Below are positions 8,203 through 14,440 of a stretch of 32,119 nucleotides of DNA, piece by piece. The stretch covers positions 1 through 32,119 of the forward strand of contig JAKADP010000021.1 of NCBI GenBank assembly GCA_021820465.1. The letters run 5' to 3'. Numbering within the stretch: position 1 is the stretch's first letter; the number at the start of each line of letters is the position of its first letter. The position numbers and the translations under genes were made by a program. Source of the stretch: Bacillota bacterium (GTDB lineage: Bacteria; Bacillota; Sulfobacillia; Sulfobacillales; JAIMBI01). A model generated the notes under the pieces. That model was given only the letters and a program-made list of their open reading frames with translations, did not search any database and was not told the DNA's origin.

Positions 8203-9645
8203 GTGGCCCTCGGCATTACTGTGGCCGCGCTGCCCGCCATTTCGCAAGTCGTCCAAGCCGCCAACGTGACGGTTATTCCCGGAAGTCATGGGGCGCCCGT
8301 CAAAACCCTTCAGACCGACCTTCACGCCCTGGGATACTACCAGGGGCACCTCGACGGATTCTACGGCCCCCTCTTAGGAACCGCCGTGCGCAACTTTCAA
8401 GCGTCTCAGCATTTGACATCTGACGGCATCGTCGGTGCGCTGACGTGGCGCTATCTCAGCGAAGCGGTCCAACAGCGCCAAGCAGTGGCCACCTTGGTCC
8501 GCACCAGCCCGTCCAATCCTGCCCTGCACGAAGGCAGCAGCGGTGCCGCCGTGGTGCATCTGCAGCAGCTGTTGAACCGCTTCGGTGCCGGCCTCGCCAC
8601 CGACGGGGCGTTCGGGCCGCTGACGCTGGCCGCCCTGCAGCATTTTCAAAGCACGCACGGGCTGACGGTGACGACGAGCCTTAATCCCACGACGATGAGC
8701 GCACTGCTCCACGACGAGACTCCGGTGGTGGCTGTCGCCGTGGCCAAGTCCACCCCGCCGGTCGCCACCCCCTCAAACCCCGTGCTGCACGAAGGCGCCA
8801 CCGGGTCCGCCGTGGTGCACCTGCAGCAGCGGCTGAATGCCTTCGGGGCGCGTCTGGCCACCGATGGCGCCTTTGGGCCGCTGACGCTGGCCGCCGTCAT
8901 CAACTTCCAGCGGGCGCACGCGTTGGATGCGAACGGGGTGGTTGGCAGCTCCACGTGGGCGGCGCTCAATGAGACGCCGCCCGCCCCAACCTCGAAGCCC
9001 GCGCCAACCCCTGCTCCCACCCACTCTTCGCCATCCGTGCTGCGCCTGGGAGACCGGGGAGCGGCCGTCCTAACCCTCCAGAAGGATCTAACCTCGATTG
9101 GCTTCAACACCTACGGCGAGGACGGCATCTTTGGCCCCAACACGCAGGCGGCCGTGGAGGCGTTCGAGCGCCACGAAGGCCTGACGGTGGATGGGCTCGC
9201 GGGTCCGGCGGTGTGGCACGCGCTCCAGGTGGCGCTCTCAACCGACCGCGGCATCACGGCGGCCCAGTCCCGGGCCGCGGCCATCGTGGGCTTCGCCCGC
9301 TCGCTGGTGGGCGACCCCTACCGGTGGGGCGGCACGTCGCCCACTACGGGCTTTGACTGCTCGGGACTGGTGCAGTACGTGTTTGCCCACTTTGGCATCA
9401 ACCTGCCGCGCACGTCGTACGCTCAGTTCGATGTGGGCACGCGCATCGCCTATGACCAGCTCCAACCGGGAGACCTCGTGTTCTTTGCCACCAATGGCGC
9501 AGGGGCCAGCCACGTAGGCATTTACCTGGGCGGCGGCCAGTTCATTGGAGCGGACACGTATGCCACGGGTGTGCACATTGACTCGTTTGGCACTTCGTAC
9601 TGGATGGCCCACTTCGTGGGCGCCACGGTGCCGCCGGGCGTCTGA
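8203..9645 (+). CDS. Secreted NlpC/P60 peptidoglycan endopeptidase with four PG-binding domains
   Basis: A 480-residue exported cell-wall hydrolase. A hydrophobic segment ends at VVQA-A (about residue 19), followed by four peptidoglycan_binding_1 domains (about 27-85, 107-168, 195-256, 280-342) and a C-terminal NlpC/P60 domain (about 355-478). The catalytic Cys386 (FDCSGL) and His437 (SHVGIY) are present. The usual third polar residue in the FIHA motif is Gly449 (FIGA), a variant. Repeats 2 and 3 are nearly identical and look duplicated. It would cut stem-peptide bonds outside the cell. The start is uncertain: the GTG at 8203 has no nearby SD and yields a signal peptide lacking basic residues. 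The SD AGAAGGAAGG at 8144-8153 favours a CTG at 8164 giving an ARSRTIAR n-region, or an ATG at 8154 with a +1 shift. The c-di-AMP riboswitch upstream fits its role. Confidence 0.92.
   Translation: MALGITVAALPAISQVVQAANVTVIPGSHGAPVKTLQTDLHALGYYQGHLDGFYGPLLGTAVRNFQASQHLTSDGIVGALTWRYLSEAVQQRQAVATLVRTSPSNPALHEGSSGAAVVHLQQLLNRFGAGLATDGAFGPLTLAALQHFQSTHGLTVTTSLNPTTMSALLHDETPVVAVAVAKSTPPVATPSNPVLHEGATGSAVVHLQQRLNAFGARLATDGAFGPLTLAAVINFQRAHALDANGVVGSSTWAALNETPPAPTSKPAPTPAPTHSSPSVLRLGDRGAAVLTLQKDLTSIGFNTYGEDGIFGPNTQAAVEAFERHEGLTVDGLAGPAVWHALQVALSTDRGITAAQSRAAAIVGFARSLVGDPYRWGGTSPTTGFDCSGLVQYVFAHFGINLPRTSYAQFDVGTRIAYDQLQPGDLVFFATNGAGASHVGIYLGGGQFIGADTYATGVHIDSFGTSYWMAHFVGATVPPGV
8521..8953 (+). repeat. 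Tandem duplication of a peptidoglycan-binding domain
   Basis: Two domains within the NlpC/P60 gene, at about 8521-8703 and 8782-8953, share LHEG..G.AVVHLQQ.LN.FGA.LATDGAFGPLTLAA almost residue for residue. They also share long identical DNA stretches, showing a recent internal duplication compared with the more divergent first and fourth domains. Confidence 0.75.
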
Positions 9646-9657
9646 ACCTCCCCATAG

Positions 9658-9703
9658 GGGCAAGAAGGGAGGCCGCCCTCGAGGGCGGCCTCCCTTCTTG
9701 CCC
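9658..9703. terminator. 46-bp perfect palindrome downstream of the NlpC/P60 gene
   Basis: From 9658 to 9703 the sequence is a perfect inverted repeat with two 23-base arms centred on CTCGAG. It begins 13 bp after the peptidase stop codon and should fold into a very stable hairpin. Only TTC follows, so there is no proper U-tract. It is most simply a strong terminator or RNA-stabilising hairpin for the peptidase transcript. Confidence 0.7.
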
Positions 9704-9844
9704 TTCGCTCGCCCTCGGCTCCGAAAAAAATGTCGAAAACAGCCGCTCCCGTGGCCGGTCTCGGTCGAGATCGTGGTAACGTGGGCAAGGGCTCCGTACG
9801 CTACCTGTGGTATTTCCATTATACCCCGCCCCCTAATTTAGTGG

Positions 9845-10216
9845 TTGGCGACCCAACCAGCGGGAGGGATTATCCTGAGCCCCAAAGGCCTGATCCGACT
9901 GATCACCATCGGGGGCATCGTGGCGACCAACGTGGTCGGGGGCGGATGGTTCTGGGTGGGACTGCTGCTGGCGGGGCTGATGGTGGCGGGGATGGCGGGC
10001 GCCAGCCACCGGACCGGACTGTCGTGGATTGGAGGCGTGGGCCTCCTGCTGTGGGCGCTCATCCAAATGCACGCCTTGCAGCCGCTGGTCGGATACATCC
10101 TGGTAGGACTGGCCGCCATTGGCTTCATGACCGTGTGGATGCACGGCCCCGTGCGTGCCCGCCATCAGCCCACGGCACCCGTCCATCTGCAGCCGCCCTC
10201 GCGCCGCGTCGGCTAG
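9845..10216 (+). CDS. Small membrane protein of unknown function
   Basis: A protein of up to 123 residues with three or four predicted membrane segments (roughly 17-33, 36-52, 59-75 and 80-98) and a basic, proline-rich cytoplasm-like tail (HGPVRARHQPTAPVHLQPPSRR). It is not a family I recognise. The TTG at 9845 has no SD. The good SD GGGAGG (9862-9867) sits 7 nt before a CTG at 9875, which would give a 113-residue protein starting LSPKGLIRLITIGG. It follows the palindromic terminator of the peptidase gene and converges on the large membrane protein gene; a hairpin containing its stop codon ends it. Confidence 0.6.
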   Translation: MATQPAGGIILSPKGLIRLITIGGIVATNVVGGGWFWVGLLLAGLMVAGMAGASHRTGLSWIGGVGLLLWALIQMHALQPLVGYILVGLAAIGFMTVWMHGPVRARHQPTAPVHLQPPSRRVG

Positions 10217-10224
10217 ACGCGGCG
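10202..10224. terminator. Hairpin containing the stop codon of the small membrane protein gene
   Basis: CGCCGCGTC (10202-10210) pairs perfectly with GACGCGGCG (10216-10224) around GGCTA. The TAG stop spans the loop and stem edge (10214-10216). It lies between convergent genes and could act on both strands. No U-tract. Confidence 0.55.
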
Positions 10225-10241
10225 GCCGGCTTCATCCGCGC

Positions 10242-11645
10242 TCACGGGGTGCTGACGCGAGCGGCGCGCTGGAACACTAGGCGGCCCGCGCTCACCAACG
10301 CCGCCACGCCGACGCCGGCCGCGAGCCCCCAGTCCGGCGGGCCAGGGACGGGCGTGAGCCAAAAGAAGCCCAGCCCGTATCCGGCGGGCACGCCCGCAAG
10401 CAGGTGGTGCCAGAAGGGCCCGCCTGACCAGCGATGAAACCCCTCCACTCCAGGCAGCGACGCCGCCAATCCGGCCACCCAAGCGGCCATCAGCCACGCC
10501 GGCGCCAGGCGGCGGCCGGTTCGGCCCCACAGCGCGGCGACAGCCAAGGCGCCCAGCGCCGGGGCCCCCAGATACGCCACCATCAACAAGCCAGCCTCCG
10601 CATTGATGAACAGCGGCGGCACAGCCGCCCGAGGCCAGCCAGGCAGGTCCGTGAGAGGCCCAAGCACGGCCCACGCCACGAAGCCGGCTGCGGCCGAGGG
10701 AAGAGCCATGGCTGCCATCCTGCGCACCGGACCGACGAACAGCGCGCCGACTTGTGCCCAAGCTGCGCCAAACGCCGCCGTCAGGCCCGCCACCCAGGCG
10801 ACGAGCCCCACCCACCGCATCCCGCCAGGAACCGCCGCCATCAGTCCGCCCACGAGCGGATTCAGTCCTGCCGACTGCTGGGTGCCCAGCGCCATGAAGA
10901 GCCAAGCGGCCCCCACGAGCGCCGCTACCTCCCACCCGGGGTGCCGCGCCGTCGGTGCCAAGCTGAGAGCGTCGGCCCAGCCCACCAGCCACAGCCATGG
11001 CGCACATAGGAGCACTGCCGCCGCGGCCAGCGCCACATCATCCCACCATCGCTGGCTGTAAGCCGCGCGCAGCACGTGCGCCGGATATATCAGGGCCTGA
11101 GCGCCCGGGCCAAGCAGTGAGATACTTCCGTTCAGGCCGCCCGTCGCGGCGAGCCCCACCGGGTGAGGCCAGGGAAACCCGGCGAGAAATACCACCCAGG
11201 CGGCCAGCGCCACCGACGCGGTGGCCGGCAGCACCCAGCGACCGCCCCCAAGAGCGAATACCGCCGCAAGCCATGGGAGCACGATGGCCAGTCCCCACCC
11301 CCACGTGCCGGGCCACCCCACAACCTTGAGCGCCGCCGCCGTCCAGACGACGGCAAAAGCCTGGATGAGGACCCACGGGGCTGCCGCCGCCACCCAGGCC
11401 ATCGAGCGGCGGGCCGCCGCGCCCCGCGTCCGGCGGTGTCGCGCTCCCGCCCACGCCAGCGCCAAGACACCGCCGGCCAGCCCGGCGCCCACCATCAGGG
11501 CGGACAGCACACCGGATTCGGAAATTTGGGAGAAGGCCGGCCCGGCCAGCTGCCCCGCGAGCAGGGGGACGCCCGTCAGGGCTGCGGCCGCGATCGGCCA
11601 CGGACCCTGGGTGCGAGCCACGGGCCCGGCGGCCCCGGTCTTCAT
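10242..11645 (-). CDS. Large polytopic membrane protein of unknown function
   Basis: A 467-residue, strongly hydrophobic protein with about 11-12 predicted membrane helices separated by short Gly/Pro/Trp-rich loops. The first helix begins near residue 17. A central loop has the sequence GTQQSAGLNPLVGGLMAAVPGG, and near the C terminus FHRWSGGPFWHHLLAG carries paired His residues. The topology suggests a permease, but no family signature was recognised. It lies 87 bp downstream of echA on the same strand and could be the third gene of the hbd-echA unit. The ATG at 11645 has no strong SD; the tiny frame ATG-AAC-CTG-CCA-TGA overlaps it by 4 bp. Overlapping long ORFs in other frames lack hydrophobic periodicity and are treated as shadows. 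Confidence 0.7.
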   Translation of the reverse strand: MKTGAAGPVARTQGPWPIAAAALTGVPLLAGQLAGPAFSQISESGVLSALMVGAGLAGGVLALAWAGARHRRTRGAAARRSMAWVAAAAPWVLIQAFAVVWTAAALKVVGWPGTWGWGLAIVLPWLAAVFALGGGRWVLPATASVALAAWVVFLAGFPWPHPVGLAATGGLNGSISLLGPGAQALIYPAHVLRAAYSQRWWDDVALAAAAVLLCAPWLWLVGWADALSLAPTARHPGWEVAALVGAAWLFMALGTQQSAGLNPLVGGLMAAVPGGMRWVGLVAWVAGLTAAFGAAWAQVGALFVGPVRRMAAMALPSAAAGFVAWAVLGPLTDLPGWPRAAVPPLFINAEAGLLMVAYLGAPALGALAVAALWGRTGRRLAPAWLMAAWVAGLAASLPGVEGFHRWSGGPFWHHLLAGVPAGYGLGFFWLTPVPGPPDWGLAAGVGVAALVSAGRLVFQRAARVSTP

Positions 11646-11732
11646 GGCAGGTTCATGGGATAAAGCACCGTCCTGTCACTCCCCTAGACACGGGTGAAGC
11701 CGGGGGCCCGCCTGCCGCCGCCAGCCACCGCG

Positions 11733-12494
11733 TTACTTCCCCAATCCGAACCGAGGCCGCCGCTTTTCCAGGAAGGCCTGCAGTCCTTCGGCGGCGTCGG
11801 GCGTCTCCAACAGCTGCGCGCTGGCTTGGGCCTCCCGCTCGGCAGCACCCGGCTCGTGCCAAGCCCGCACCAGCTGTTTGGCGTGGGCCAAGGCGGCCGG
11901 GGCATTGTGCGCCAGCTGACGGGCAAGATTTTGGGCGGTTGCCAGGGCCTCGCCGTCGGGTGCGAGCCGCTGGACCAGCCCCAGCGCGAATGCACGGTCT
12001 CCGGCCATCGCTTCTCCGGTCAGAATCAGGTCCAGTGCGGCCCCAACCCCGATAAGGCGCGGCAGTCGGCGCGTGCCGCTCCACCCCGGAATAATTCCCA
12101 GGGATACCTCTGGCTGGCCAAATCGGGCGCGGGCCGACGCCACTCGCAGATCGGCCGCCAGCGCCAGCTCCAAGCCCCCGCCGAGGCACAGCCCCTCCAC
12201 TGCGGCAATCACGGGCTTCGGCAGCGCCTCCAGCCGGTCCAGCAGAGCCACCCCGGCATGGATCGCGGTGATGGGGGGCTGGCCACGGGCGAAAAACGCC
12301 GGCAAATCGGCCCCAGCCGCGAACACGGCCTCGGACCCGGACACCACCACCGCACGGATGGCGGCGTCCTGCTCCGCCTCGGCGACAGCGGCCCCCAGCG
12401 CCTCCAGCACATCGGGTGAGATGGCGTTCACCGGCGGATGAGCGATGGTGATGGTCATGACCGCCCCCCTGCGGTCCACATTTACCACGCTCAT
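11733..12494 (-). CDS. Enoyl-CoA hydratase/isomerase family protein
   Basis: A 253-residue crotonase-fold enzyme. It would hydrate trans-2-enoyl-CoA to 3-hydroxyacyl-CoA in fatty-acid or aromatic-acid degradation. The oxyanion-hole motifs FAAGADL (58-64) and CLGGGLEL (103-110) are present. Both catalytic acids of true hydratases are also present: Glu109 and Glu129 (FGQPEVSLGIIPGWSGT). The start at 12494 (MSVVNV) was chosen because it overlaps the hbd stop (ATGA at 12491-12494), implying coupled translation; a longer frame from 12539 is possible but lies inside hbd. Together with hbd it covers two successive beta-oxidation steps. Neither a thiolase nor an acyl-CoA dehydrogenase is in the window. 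Confidence 0.9.
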   Translation of the reverse strand: MSVVNVDRRGAVMTITIAHPPVNAISPDVLEALGAAVAEAEQDAAIRAVVVSGSEAVFAAGADLPAFFARGQPPITAIHAGVALLDRLEALPKPVIAAVEGLCLGGGLELALAADLRVASARARFGQPEVSLGIIPGWSGTRRLPRLIGVGAALDLILTGEAMAGDRAFALGLVQRLAPDGEALATAQNLARQLAHNAPAALAHAKQLVRAWHEPGAAEREAQASAQLLETPDAAEGLQAFLEKRRPRFGLGK

Positions 12495-13675
12495 CGGGCC
12501 ACCACCATGAAGCCGCGGCCCACACTGGCGCCGGTCCACCCCTGCTGCACCAGGCGATCCAGCGATTCGGGCACCCGGAATCCCCGAAGGCCCAACGCCG
12601 TCATCTCCTCCATGGATCGTGCCACCTCTGCCAACCCTTCGCGGTCAGCCCACGCCAGCGGCCCCTGCTTCAGCCCGGCTCCGGCCCGCATCGCCAAATC
12701 AATGTCTGCGGCCGGGGCCACCCGCTCGTCCACGAGCCGCGCCGCCTCATTGACGGCCGCCAGCTGAAACCGGCGCACGAGGCGGTCGCGGTCCGTCCCC
12801 TCGAGATCGGGGGCGCTCGCGGGAGCCCCTGGGGCGTAAAAGCCGCCGGCGGCCACCTTAGACCCCAGGCGCCCCTGGGCCACCAGCGACGCAAGCTCGG
12901 CACTGGGGGCAAAGCGCGGGCCCAGCTCGCGGGTCAGCGTCCGAGCCACGTCCAGGGCCACGTCTAGGCCCAGCGCATCGCACAGGCGAAAGGGGCCCAT
13001 CGGCACCAGGCCGGACGCCGCCAGCGCCGCGTCGATGGCCGAAGGATCCGAGCCGGTCTCCTCCTCAAACCGAAACACCTCCGCCAAGGCGCGCATCAAC
13101 ACCCGATTGACCACAAAGCCCGGCCGGTCTGGGACCACCAGCGCCACCTTTCGGCACTCCTGCCAGAGGCCGACCGCCGCCGCCACAACATCGGGGCGCG
13201 TGGCTTCCGTGCGCACCACTTCGACCAGCGGCATGGTGTGGGCCGGAAAGAAAAAGTGGCAGCCAATCACGCGGTCGGCCCGCCCGGTGGCGTCCGCCAG
13301 TTCCCGGACGGGCAGGGCCGACGTGTTGGTGGCGAGGATGGCCAGTGGTGGTGCGACGTGGTCCAATTGGGACAGCACCGCGCGCTTGAGCGCCAGCCGC
13401 TCCGGAACCACCTCGATGGCTAGATCCACATCCCTCAGCCTCCCGAGATCGGTGGTTGGCTGCAGCAGGGCCATCCGGTCAGCGACAGCTGCGGCCGGCA
13501 GCCGGCCTCGCTGCACGCGCTGTGCCAGCACGCCGCGAATCCGGTCCCCCGCACGCTCCAACTGCGGCGCCTCCACATCGTGGAGGCGCACCGGAATGCC
13601 GCGCAGCACCAGCACCGCGGCAATGTCGGCGCCCATGGTGCCCGCGCCGACGATGCCCACCCGTTCGATAAACAC
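12491..13675 (-). CDS. hbd: 3-hydroxyacyl-CoA (3-hydroxybutyryl-CoA) dehydrogenase
   Basis: A 394-residue NAD(P)-dependent dehydrogenase that oxidises 3-hydroxyacyl-CoA. The Rossmann fingerprint is GAGTMG (10-15), followed by the NTSALPV motif, catalytic His140 in GCHFFFPAHTMPLVEVV, and PGFVVNRVL leading into the helical C-terminal domain. It is about 110 residues longer than a minimal Hbd (about 280). The extra part looks like a second 3HCDH C-terminal repeat (about 290-390; FQLAAVNEAARLVDE, GAGLKQGPLAWAD), as in longer family members. The start is GTG 13675 with GGAGG just upstream; the ORF extends to an ATG at 13714 that overlaps the promoter. It is divergent from a MarR regulator, with a promoter and operator between them. 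Confidence 0.9.
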   Translation of the reverse strand: MFIERVGIVGAGTMGADIAAVLVLRGIPVRLHDVEAPQLERAGDRIRGVLAQRVQRGRLPAAAVADRMALLQPTTDLGRLRDVDLAIEVVPERLALKRAVLSQLDHVAPPLAILATNTSALPVRELADATGRADRVIGCHFFFPAHTMPLVEVVRTEATRPDVVAAAVGLWQECRKVALVVPDRPGFVVNRVLMRALAEVFRFEEETGSDPSAIDAALAASGLVPMGPFRLCDALGLDVALDVARTLTRELGPRFAPSAELASLVAQGRLGSKVAAGGFYAPGAPASAPDLEGTDRDRLVRRFQLAAVNEAARLVDERVAPAADIDLAMRAGAGLKQGPLAWADREGLAEVARSMEEMTALGLRGFRVPESLDRLVQQGWTGASVGRGFMVVAR

Positions 13676-13693
13676 GGCACCCCTCCTGCCACG

Positions 13694-13721
13694 ACTGTAT
13701 CCCGACCCAGACACTTGTCAA
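13694..13721 (-). promoter_or_regulatory. Promoter of hbd-echA
   Basis: Minus-strand consensus -35 TTGACA (13716-13721), a 16-bp spacer and -10 TACAGT (13694-13699), with a start near 13687, 12 nt before the hbd GTG. The -35 lies inside an inverted repeat. Confidence 0.7.
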
Positions 13722-13736
13722 GTGCAATATTTGCAC
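13712..13736. promoter_or_regulatory. Two overlapping operator-like palindromes
   Basis: CACTTGTCAAGTG (13712-13724) and GTGCAATATTTGCAC (13722-13736) are both perfect inverted repeats with 6-bp arms, overlapping by three bases. The first covers the hbd -35. Their position between hbd and the divergent marR gene fits an operator for that regulator. Confidence 0.6.
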
Positions 13737-13757
13737 CAGTCGCCCGCGTCCTTTGGC

Positions 13758-13763
13758 TATACT
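13758..13763 (+). promoter_or_regulatory. Putative -10 element of the marR-family gene
   Basis: TATACT lies 21 bp before the ATG and overlaps no gene. The nearest -35-like hexamer, TTGCAC at 13731, is 21 bp away, longer than optimal. Confidence 0.4.
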
Positions 13764-13784
13764 GGAAGCGAAGGAGGGCGAGAG

Positions 13785-14282
13785 ATGCCCAGCGGTGAGC
13801 CGGGCGCCATTGGCGGCGATGCCTTCGTGGCGCGCATTCAGGATTTGTTTCCGCGCATCCTGCGGTACCTGGACGCCCAGGAGGACCACGAACTGGTGGG
13901 GCTCAACTGCACGCCGCCGCAGATGGGGGCCCTGATCGCGCTGAACCGCGTGCCCCCGCTGACGATGGGAGAACTTGCGTGGGAGCTGGCGCTGACAGAA
14001 AGCGCCACCACACGGCTGGTGGACCGGCTGGTGCGCACCAACCTGGCGCGCCGGGAGCGGGATCCTGAAGACCGGCGCGTCGTGCGCGTCCGCCTCTCGT
14101 CCTATGGACGCCAGCTGGTGGACGTGGTGCTGGCGCGCCGCCAGCACCAGTTTGAGCGCGTCGGGAGCCACATGGACCCTGACGAGCGCCAGCGGCTGGT
14201 TCAAGGGCTTGAGGCGCTGGTGCGCGTCTTCGCCACGCTGGAGCACGAGCGCGAACCCGACGACACCGGGTCCGCTGATTGA
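13785..14282 (+). CDS. MarR family transcriptional regulator
   Basis: A 165-residue winged-helix regulator. The core is TPPQMGALIALNRVPPLTMGELAWELALTESATTRLVDRLVRTNLARRERDPEDRRVVRVRLSSYGRQLV. It holds the recognition helix (ESATTRLVDRLV) and the wing with the DPEDRR motif characteristic of MarR proteins, and long helices at both ends would form the dimer interface. The start at 13785 has a perfect SD, AAGGAGG, 7 nt upstream. Being divergent from hbd-echA with palindromes between suggests it represses those genes and responds to an acyl-CoA or aromatic acid. The ligand is not predictable. Confidence 0.92.
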   Translation: MPSGEPGAIGGDAFVARIQDLFPRILRYLDAQEDHELVGLNCTPPQMGALIALNRVPPLTMGELAWELALTESATTRLVDRLVRTNLARRERDPEDRRVVRVRLSSYGRQLVDVVLARRQHQFERVGSHMDPDERQRLVQGLEALVRVFATLEHEREPDDTGSAD

Positions 14283-14292
14283 GTCCGCCTCC

Positions 14293-14341
14293 TTAACGGA
14301 ACCTTAACCGCATCGCAATGGCACCGTCACCTGCTGTTAAC
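14293..14341 (+). promoter_or_regulatory. Pho-box-like direct repeats
   Basis: TTAAC occurs at 14293-14297, 14304-14308 and 14337-14341. These are spaced by 11 and 33 bp, so all three share the same 11-bp phase. A related GTCAC sits at 14326 in the same register. PhoP/PhoB sites are direct repeats with an 11-bp period, so a phosphate-responsive site is plausible. Confidence 0.45.
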
Positions 14342-14366
14342 GCGCCCTTCGTAGGATTTTTATAGT
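14337..14366 (+). promoter_or_regulatory. Promoter of the MFS transporter gene
   Basis: -35 TTAACG (14337-14342), an 18-bp spacer and -10 TATAGT (14361-14366), giving a leader of about 68 nt. The -35 coincides with the last TTAAC repeat, as expected for an activator-dependent promoter. Confidence 0.55.
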
Positions 14367-14440
14367 TCGGTTCGGTGTGCGACAGCCTACAGGTAGCGCC
14401 GGCGCGGCGAAGACCGCAGCCAGGCAGCGGGGGGGAAGCC

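Noticed and set aside
9724-9823. Possible minus-strand small RNA from TATAAT (9818-9823) to a T7 run (9724-9730)
   Set aside because: There is no -35 at the correct distance and no stable hairpin directly before the T run.
13035-13784. Plus-strand ORF extending the MarR gene upstream across hbd
   Set aside because: It is antisense to a well-supported dehydrogenase. The MarR domain begins after the perfect SD at 13771.
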